Below, piece after piece: positions 57,620 to 64,000 of a stretch of DNA of 64,000 bases. The stretch is from Macrolepiota albuminosa (lineage: Eukaryota; Basidiomycota; Agaricomycetes; Agaricales; Agaricaceae): contig JAMWFC010000125.1 in NCBI GenBank assembly GCA_027475525.1, positions 739,630-803,629 on the forward strand, read 5' to 3'. A program made the translations under genes and the position numbers. The notes beneath the pieces are model-generated. The model ran no database searches and was not told the DNA's origin. It saw only the letters and a list, made by a program, of their open reading frames with translations. Every line of letters starts with the position of its first letter. Position 1 is the first letter of the stretch.

Positions 57620-58275
57620 GTTGAGAAAATATAACACTGAGCACAATATAGAGTTCACTTGCGAAGGTTTCCGTTCAAATTGGCCTCATTAGAAAGTGTC
57701 CTCTTCAGAAACCGCCGTGTCTCGTATTCTACTATTGAGTTATGCTGTTCCACGATTGTCGGCGTACCTAAATATTGAGCGAACAGTTTGCGGAACGTCC
57801 GAAAGCGTGGTCCGTATGGGGCGAGCACCAACGTGTCCTTGTACCCGACAAGTTCGCCTCCCATTTCAAGCCTCGGTCTATCGGAATAGATAGATCCTTT
57901 CTTCTCAAATTCGGCCATAACTTGCGCAGAGTTAACGATGATCATGGAGCGTCCAAAGAGCTTGACCGATATGATGCCACCTAAGCAGAGGTCAATCCTT
58001 GTATCGTCGTTGAATCAATTGTAAGGCGTACCCCATTTCTTCCCCCACTCGGCAAAGGTCACCCACTCCATTGAGGTGGGCATGCCAGCAACATTCTGTA
58101 TTTAACTGGTCAGACGGCAGCTTCCGAAGATATAACGGTAGCTGCTTACACCTATAAAAGGTAGCCCAGGCGGACCAGGCGGAAGGGGGACTGCGTGCTT
58201 GGGTTTGAGGAAACAATAGAGCAACAGAAAACCGCTGATAGCAGCCACGGAAAAGCCGAGCGAGGATAGCGACAT

Positions 58276-59218
58276 ATAGAAACGCTCAAGCGTTAAAGCT
58301 GAGAGAATGTCCTTTACTTAGAGATTCTCGGATCGATGTCGGCATTCATATATTAGTTTACGTTGGGACGAGTTGATTAGACCCATGAGATGGAGGACAA
58401 AATTTCAACAACACCTTCAACGAGTAGACTTTGAATGATGCTGAATGTCGACTTCGTTCGTCGATACGAGGGTTGAACTGTTCATACTTAGCTTATAGTG
58501 CCAAGATTGATACTGTAAAAAATTGTTTTCTAAAGAAATCGACGTCATAACAGGTGGGAAAGCGATATAGTCTATTGATTGTGAGAAAACTTTCCCAATG
58601 AGCAACTTGAAGCTTGGAGGTCGACCTCGATCCTTGTCCGCCCAAAGTCTATTGATTGTGAGAAAACTTTCCCAATGAGCAACTTGAAGCTTGGAGGTCG
58701 ACCTCGATCCTTGTCCGCCCAAAAGCCGTTCGCAATCATCCGCTAAGTACACAGCGCGATACCAAAAGACGGTTCATTATACATCAGATATTGGTCCATT
58801 CGGGGGAAGGACCGGAACAGCGGTGTTTATATTACTGGAGAACCAATCATCTCAAGCTTCCATGACTCATCCATACGGTCGCGGATAACCAAAGTTAACC
58901 AATGACTTGATTTTCTTCAAGCACGTTTTCTATATTATATATTTTTTGAATCCATGTAGTGACAGGACTTCAGCGACTTATCTTCCACGAACCGTATCCA
59001 AAACTGGGTAGGATCTATGACACCGACATTAGCCGTTCCTTGAAAATTCTTAAAAATCACGGAAAAGTGGGGAATTGACCCCATTTCTGAAGTATCCTGA
59101 TGCTTGTGAACACTCGGCCTCGGTGTAGCCCAAAAAAATCATTTCTTAAGATACATATCAGATTAGTTGACTTTGCTTGTCCTCCCCGATTGTGTCTCGG
59201 ACCAGTATATTAGACCAT
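58276..59218. other. Intergenic, no gene recognised
   Basis: It lies between the P450 remnant and the hydrolase and holds one 77-bp duplication. The open stretches have no recognisable features. Confidence 0.35.
58569..58722 (+). repeat. Exact 77-bp tandem duplication (11 of 14)
   Basis: The unit starting AGTCTATTGATTGTGAGAAA repeats at offset 77 (58569, 58646) in intergenic DNA. Confidence 0.95.
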
Positions 59219-61513
59219 TCAGACCTTGACAAACCAAACTTCAGCACGATCTTGAACAGTTTGACCTTGTAGATCCGGGACACCAATTGCCGCTCCCCAG
59301 ATGCCTGTAAACCCAAGACCAATATGATTTTCGTTGATCACAAATTCAGCATTAACACCAGGGCCTTGAGTAGTGCGTGTCCAAAAAGGTTCAGATTCCT
59401 GGCCTGTATTGGGCTGGAAGGCACGATTGTTCATCACTATTAAAGCCAGAGTACAAGAAAGACGAAAACTGACTACACTTTGCAAGCTGCTGACGTTAAA
59501 ATAGTTTTCATCGAAGTGACTGAGCTTGATATGAGATGCCCAAGGACTATCCCACCTGGCGATGAACGTTGGGACACCTGTTTCTACTGCCCCAGGAAGG
59601 ATTGTAGAGAGGTTAGCGTTCAGCTCTCGGCATGATTTGGATTCGGTAGGATACGCTGAAGAAACATAGCAGAACTCGGACTGGCCGTACCCTCCGTTGT
59701 CATATACTCCGGCTAGAGAAGTGAAAGGCATTGATGGAAGGGTTGCGTTGGACGGTCGAGGGAATGTTGGAGGAGGAGAAATGGCGGAAGTCACAAACTG
59801 CAAGGCATTGATGGAAGGGTTGCGTTGGACGGTCGAGGGAATGTTGGAGGAGGAGAAATGGCGGAAGTCACAAACTGCTATATCTGTCGAATATGAGAAC
59901 ACAAAAACAACAAACCTAAGTAGAATTTGCATACCTAGCGTTCCAATCAACCTTGTCGAGACCAAGAGAATCGTCTATGAGATAGTACCTGATGATATTC
60001 ATAATAAAGGCACCGTAGTCCCCGTCATTAGTCAAGACTGCGATTCCAAGGTTGTCAAATGGCAGACGCGTTACTAGGGTGGCAAATCCTACTTGAAATC
60101 AGAATCAAGTCTTGCAGAAGTTCGGCAAAATTGCTTACCGGGAACGCCACCGTCATGTTCCACAACCTCTACAATATCATTGAGATAATACATGCTAATG
60201 CAAGGCCTTGTAAATGTACTCACCATGACCTCTATAAGTGTTCACGATCTGTCCGCCTCCATATATTGAGGGTGACAGCTCTGGAAATGATCTAAAAGTG
60301 GTCGTCGATGTCCAGTCTTTCCAGCGTGGTTAGGTGGAAACGTACGCTGTGCCATCAACAACGGTGATTCCTGTAGCTACTCTCTGAATGACATCACCGT
60401 CAACGATCCGAGTGTTGGTATCAGGTTTGACACCGTCAAGAAGCAACATCTGAAGCCATGTAGCCTGAGGTAATCGTGAAAAGTATGACCAGGAAAGCTG
60501 CTTTCCATGTATTTACCGTGTCAAAAGCGTTGCTTATAACACCACCTGCCCCCGAAAGTACTTGGAGAGCAAGATCAATTAAGGTCTTTTGGGTAAAACA
60601 TGCATGACTCACTATTCCCATCTTCACCTCCAATCGTTGACCAGTATGGATATGTTTTGGGATTGCCAACGAAGGGATTGTCAGAGAAGTTTATATTCTG
60701 CCTCGTAAAGCCGTCTGCGAGATGACCGGTTTTCGCTACATCGTAAGAGTATGTCGTATACGACAAACCGAGAGGATCTAAGATATGCTGCTTTACATAA
60801 CGCGCGAATGGAATCTTAGAAGGCAAAAGCACAGTCGGCAAGTAAGACAACGTCGTGTACATGTTGTTAGTATACTGCCACAGTTGGCGAAATTCTGCTG
60901 ACGGGCGTTGAAATTTTAGCTTTTTTATCTGGAATAGCACGTTCAGATGATATGCCTAAAGCTGGGGAGGGTAACATACGATAGACGGCACTATCAGACC
61001 ACTTGTAAGAGAAGTCATGGCGAGGTAATCCGGTTCGGTGGCTCATGAGGTCAATTATTGACGCTTGTTTCATCGCAATTGGATCTTCCAAACCCCATCC
61101 TGGTATTATGGATGCTAATTTCGAGTCCCAAGAAAGGCGTGGAGTAACAGATTTATTATTGATCAACAGTCCGATGGCGATGGTAGTGAACAGCTATGCA
61201 CAAATTCAGTTTTCGCATCTGTGGTTAACGACAAGAGCCTCACCTTGGAGGTAGAACCAACAGCAAAGAGAGTCTTGTCCGTAACTAGGCTCCCATTGGC
61301 GGTCGCAACGCCATAGCCTTTCGTTTCAACTGTCCAATTACCTTGGTCATCTCTCTGCACAACGGCAACCGCAACACCGCCAGGAGAACCCCATTCGGAC
61401 AGTAATTTCTCGATGAATGCGTCAGTTACATTATTGAGCACTGCAACCCCCCGGATGATGGCTAAGTGATAGAATAGAAACGACGGAAGCAAGAAAAACC
61501 TTGCAGGGCGCAT
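59219..61513 (-). CDS. Secreted serine hydrolase of the beta-lactamase/transpeptidase fold
   Basis: The start at 61,513 gives a signal peptide (MRPARFFLLPSFLFYHLAII). The catalytic S-x-x-K is in LFAVGSTSK, followed by LMSHRTGLPRHDF and the YxN motif in FRQLWQYTNNMYTTLSYLP. Then come DPLGLSYTTYSYDVAKTG, VLSGAGGVISNAFDT, SFPELSPSIYGGGQIVNTY and VVEHDGGVPGFATLVTRLPF (HxG-like). A C-terminal beta-rich domain ends WGAAIGVPDLQGQTVQDR and VWFVKV. This matches fungal proteins annotated as beta-lactamase-related (class C fold); their natural substrates are mostly unknown (ester or peptide hydrolysis). Introns are GT-AG, and the frame holds apart from the 77-bp duplication at 59,725. It is unlikely to be an antibiotic-resistance gene. 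Confidence 0.85.
59725..59878 (+). repeat. Exact 77-bp tandem duplication (12 of 14)
   Basis: The unit starting AAGGCATTGATGGAAGGGTT repeats at offset 77 (59725, 59802) in the hydrolase gene, duplicating the coding for SPPPTFPRPSNATLPS. Confidence 0.95.
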
Positions 61514-61861
61514 GGCTGATGGTTGGCAAAGATGCCAGGAGGGCGTGGGTTTTAAAACCCACACGAGCAGAGATTGGTGGTGTCCCGCATACATGTCCCG
61601 CGATTACATCGCAGCATATAAACGGCTTGAAGATGTGTGTTGTGAGCACTATCAAACATGATTGTAGTCCGCATTGTAAGATCTGGTAAGAGTATCGGCC
61701 AGATGGCGTCCACCCTTGGTACGCTCTCTGCATAATGCGCGCTATTCGGATGTAACTTGTCAAAAAAGGCTTTCAGATGGGTGATTGGGGCGTTCTAATG
61801 CCCAAAGTTGCATGGCCGAGGCACGTGAAGTATGAATTCGGCGTATCAGAACATCCGACAG

Positions 61862-62015
61862 TATCCAGGTAAAGTCGGGTTTAATCCGATCTATCCATGG
61901 TCAACCTGGCCCTGAACCAGCTGGGGCACCCATAACATTATCCAGGTAAAGTCGGGTTTAATCCGATCTATCCATGGTCAACCTGGCCCTGAACCAGCTG
62001 GGGCACCCATAACAT
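61862..62015 (+). repeat. Exact 77-bp tandem duplication (13 of 14)
   Basis: The unit starting TATCCAGGTAAAGTCGGGTT repeats at offset 77 (61862, 61939) upstream of the hydrolase gene. Confidence 0.95.
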
Positions 62016-62793
62016 AAGGTTCTTGCTGCGTTTCATCTGTACCTTGGACAACATCGCGATTTACAGCTAAATCTTGCATCTAGCAACTCATATCGTTTGT
62101 TCGAGCCTTTGGAAAAATGTTTACATCCATATATCTGGGGAGAAAGAAGACTGAAATAGGACTAGAAGCAGGGTGACGTCGACATTGGTGGATCATGAAT
62201 GCCATATCCGTCGTATTCGAGATAACACAGCTGAGAGTTCTCCGGCATATGGGAAAACGTTCACGATATCAAAAGGATCACGGACCAAAGGACAATTTCA
62301 AGGATCGACAAATTGTTCCAGTCACGGATCTCTGGCATGGGATTTGCGATCAACATTGACCGCAGAAAGGGAAAAGACAGTGGTCCAAGAGGAAAGCCTC
62401 GGAGCAGGTTCAATATTTATGTTAGACAATTTAAAACACTTGTGCAGTTCAAGAGATCCGCAGGATATAGAGCGCGGAGGCCGCATCCATGAGATGTTCC
62501 CAACTCTGTAACGGAGGATTCACGGAGAATGGTATGCGGAACAAATCGAGCTTCCAAAGATTGAGGCGGGAAATGGAGTTGATGGACTCTGAATCGGCGA
62601 AATGGATTACGATCGGTCGTAAAGTACAGTCCGAAGGTATCTGCTCTGCTGTAAGACTTCGCACAAGGCTGGAGGCAGGTAAAATCAGAAATCAATGTCA
62701 CAGCAAGGTGAGCGAACTGCAAGGAGGTCTTTCGCAGCCATCGTTGAAGCTTGGCATTATGAAGCTCCGTGACGATATGCAACGGTGCCAAAG

Positions 62794-62947
62794 TAACTGT
62801 CCAATGGATGCATCGCAGAAAAATATGTCCCGGAATTCATCGCAATAATTGGTGATCCCACTAAGTTCCATAACTGTCCAATGGATGCATCGCAGAAAAA
62901 TATGTCCCGGAATTCATCGCAATAATTGGTGATCCCACTAAGTTCCA
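62794..62947 (+). repeat. Exact 77-bp tandem duplication (14 of 14)
   Basis: The unit starting TAACTGTCCAATGGATGCAT repeats at offset 77 (62794, 62871) in unassigned DNA. Confidence 0.95.
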
Positions 62948-64000
62948 GATATTGTGCCAGACATGGTATTAAAGAATATGAGATCCGGAATACATACGTA
63001 CGCTCCGATCGATATGGTTGACGGTCGAAAGGAGAATTCTAAGCGAAGACTTGAAGCGTCTGCTGACCGAGACCACATAGTAACTCGACAGGATAGGTAC
63101 ACCCGCGTCTCACCGCGGGAAATGGATCATAAACATGCGGTAATACAAGAAAGTTGTGTCACTTTGGGTGGTCTCGAGACGTCAACGGCAGTGTCTTCCA
63201 ATCGCATCAGTAATACTGCAAGGAATGATTCTAGTGGAAAGCCGTCCGTTGATGTGATGCCAATAGTGCGCCAAGTCTCTTGATCTTTAGTTCCACCAGG
63301 GCATAGTACAGTATTCTCTTTCCAGAGAGGAAAGCACGATTTCAGACCCGGTCAATGATGCCAGGGTCACGTATGACAGTTTTTTTTGGACAAGATATCG
63401 ACATAAACCATCTTTTTGCTAAAGACATCCTAGTTGTGCCAGAGCGTTAGATTTATATGAGCTGAAATAGTAACTCCAAGTCGATGGAGGTATCATCTCA
63501 CCCCCCTTTTCTTAAGATTTAATACGACAGTTTCAGCTTGAAGAACGATGGGAGCAAGGCGCCGTTGAATGCCCTTCATGCATGCGATAAGTTTGAGCCT
63601 GACTATGTAATGAAATGCATGATCAACCACCCTAAATCACGTGGTTGCGACGCGACGCGTCCTCGCTTGGAACTTCTGGCCGTCAGTGCAAGGTTGCGAG
63701 TTAGTGTACAAACAGAACACGAGCAAGAGGTCGCTTTATATGTTGATAGTGGGTCTATGGTTCACTCAAATTCTGGCCCCGAAGGGTTGATGTGCAGCCG
63801 CTTATATATGATAGTTGTAATAATCTGCGATTGATCATGGTATGATAGAAACAGATAGTATAGACCAGTCACTCTACATCAACAACCAAGAAGCAAAACA
63901 ATTGTATGACATGGTCAATGTGTTACGAGATACTAGTCCAAAGAGGATAGTGACAAAATCATAAAAAAGAAAAACACGACAAGTGAAGCGGCCTTTGTGA

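Larger units (their letters stand above)
56128..58275 (-). pseudogene. Cytochrome P450 with several single-base indels
   Basis: It starts at 58275 with a membrane anchor (FSVAAISGFLLLYCFL) and the proline hinge PLPPGPPGLPFIG. Conserved parts follow in order: SIYSDRPRLEMGGEL, YGPRFRTFRKLFAQYLG, VQRKAQAEIDA, PHLPYVNALVTELLRWNSVA (ExxR-region helix), DGYLIPKGSIIIANLW and NMLHDPEVYPEPF. The haem-binding FGFGRRVCPGMYLAD comes next, and a C-terminus near FKCLIRPRSQKAV ends at 56,128. It resembles the fungal monooxygenases annotated as O-methylsterigmatocystin-oxidoreductase-like. Four one-base losses relative to the expected frame sit at about 57,043 (I-helix DTT), 56,911, 56,872 and 56,731. They cannot be spliced out. 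Two 77-bp duplications add further breaks that vanish on collapse. The single-base losses suggest a recent pseudogene. Confidence 0.8.
61514..64000. other. No recognised gene; unassigned open stretches
   Basis: Open stretches include 62173-62511 (+), 62791-62417 (-), 62954-63283 (+) and 63538-63834 (+). On the minus strand near 63,280 the reading WRTIGITSTDGFPLESFLAV looks protein-like but stops after about 50 codons. I recognise no family. Two 77-bp duplications lie here. The composition is gene-like, so an orphan gene remains possible. Confidence 0.25.

Noticed and set aside
59219..61513. Antibiotic-resistance beta-lactamase
   Set aside because: The fold and S-x-x-K are shared, but the eukaryotic exon structure, signal peptide and C-terminal domain point to a fungal serine hydrolase of unknown substrate.
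34664..62947. The 77-bp duplications as a biological tandem-repeat or duplication system
   Set aside because: Period exactly constant while sequence and context are unrelated; collapse restores frames and an LTR length. An assembly overlap explains all of it.
1..64000. tRNA, rRNA, CRISPR or prophage features
   Set aside because: Nothing with the expected structure or motifs was seen on either strand.

Overview
The window looks like genomic DNA from an agaricomycete (mushroom-type basidiomycete). Genes carry many short introns (about 50-65 bp), and the gene content fits: GMC oxidoreductases of the aryl-alcohol-oxidase kind, a cysteine-containing small secreted protein, an HMG-box regulator, a GATOR2 (WDR24-type) subunit and a peroxisomal-type dienoyl-CoA reductase. 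Transposable elements (TEs) are arranged as in fungal genomes. I found no rRNA, tRNA, CRISPR array or bacterial operon.

Layout. (1) 1-3,080 and 5,600-17,380 are TE graveyards: AT-rich, almost free of CpG, with solo LTRs, a degenerate Ty3/gypsy pol and a degenerate tyrosine-recombinase (DIRS/Ngaro-like) retroelement. A small gene island at 3.1-5.6 kb carries a secreted-protein gene. (2) 17.4-31.7 kb is an ordinary gene block: uridine phosphorylase (-), HMG-box factor (+), SDR dienoyl-CoA reductase (+), WDR24/RTC1 homologue (-) and a 'MGQYW'-type protein (+). (3) 31.7-42 kb is a second TE block with gypsy RT, copia pol, solo LTRs and one young CpG-rich LTR. (4) 42-64 kb is genic again: GMC oxidoreductase (+), a decayed GMC copy (+), a CaMK-like kinase (-), a second GMC oxidoreductase (-), a decayed cytochrome P450 (-), a secreted beta-lactamase-fold hydrolase (-), then about 2.5 kb with nothing recognised.

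Six LTR insertions have exact 5-bp target-site duplications (TSDs) that I could read on both sides: GACTC, GAAAA (nested pair), TAGAC, AGGAC, CTGAG, AATAG, AGGAT and ATTAC across four LTR families (eight junction pairs in all when the nested pair and both younger-family copies are counted). This makes their boundaries secure.

The strongest structural signal is technical. From 34.6 kb onward there are fourteen head-to-tail exact duplications, each with a period of exactly 77 bp, in unrelated sequences (TEs, exons, introns, intergenic DNA). Collapsing them restores reading frames (P450, GMC-2, kinase exon) and restores an LTR to the 519 bp of its sister copy. A constant 77 bp equals a common de Bruijn assembly k-mer, so I read these as unmerged contig overlaps and not as biology. 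Gene models in 42-63 kb should be read with that in mind.

I did not find a convincing new biological system. The most biologically interesting points are the CpG-depleted TE blocks with a CpG-rich young LTR as internal contrast, the nested LTRs, the tyrosine-recombinase retroelement, the two GMC genes plus a dead copy, a GC-AG intron inside the HMG box, and a family of unassigned ORFs at 3.3-4.0, 42.0-42.6 and 62.2-63.8 kb.
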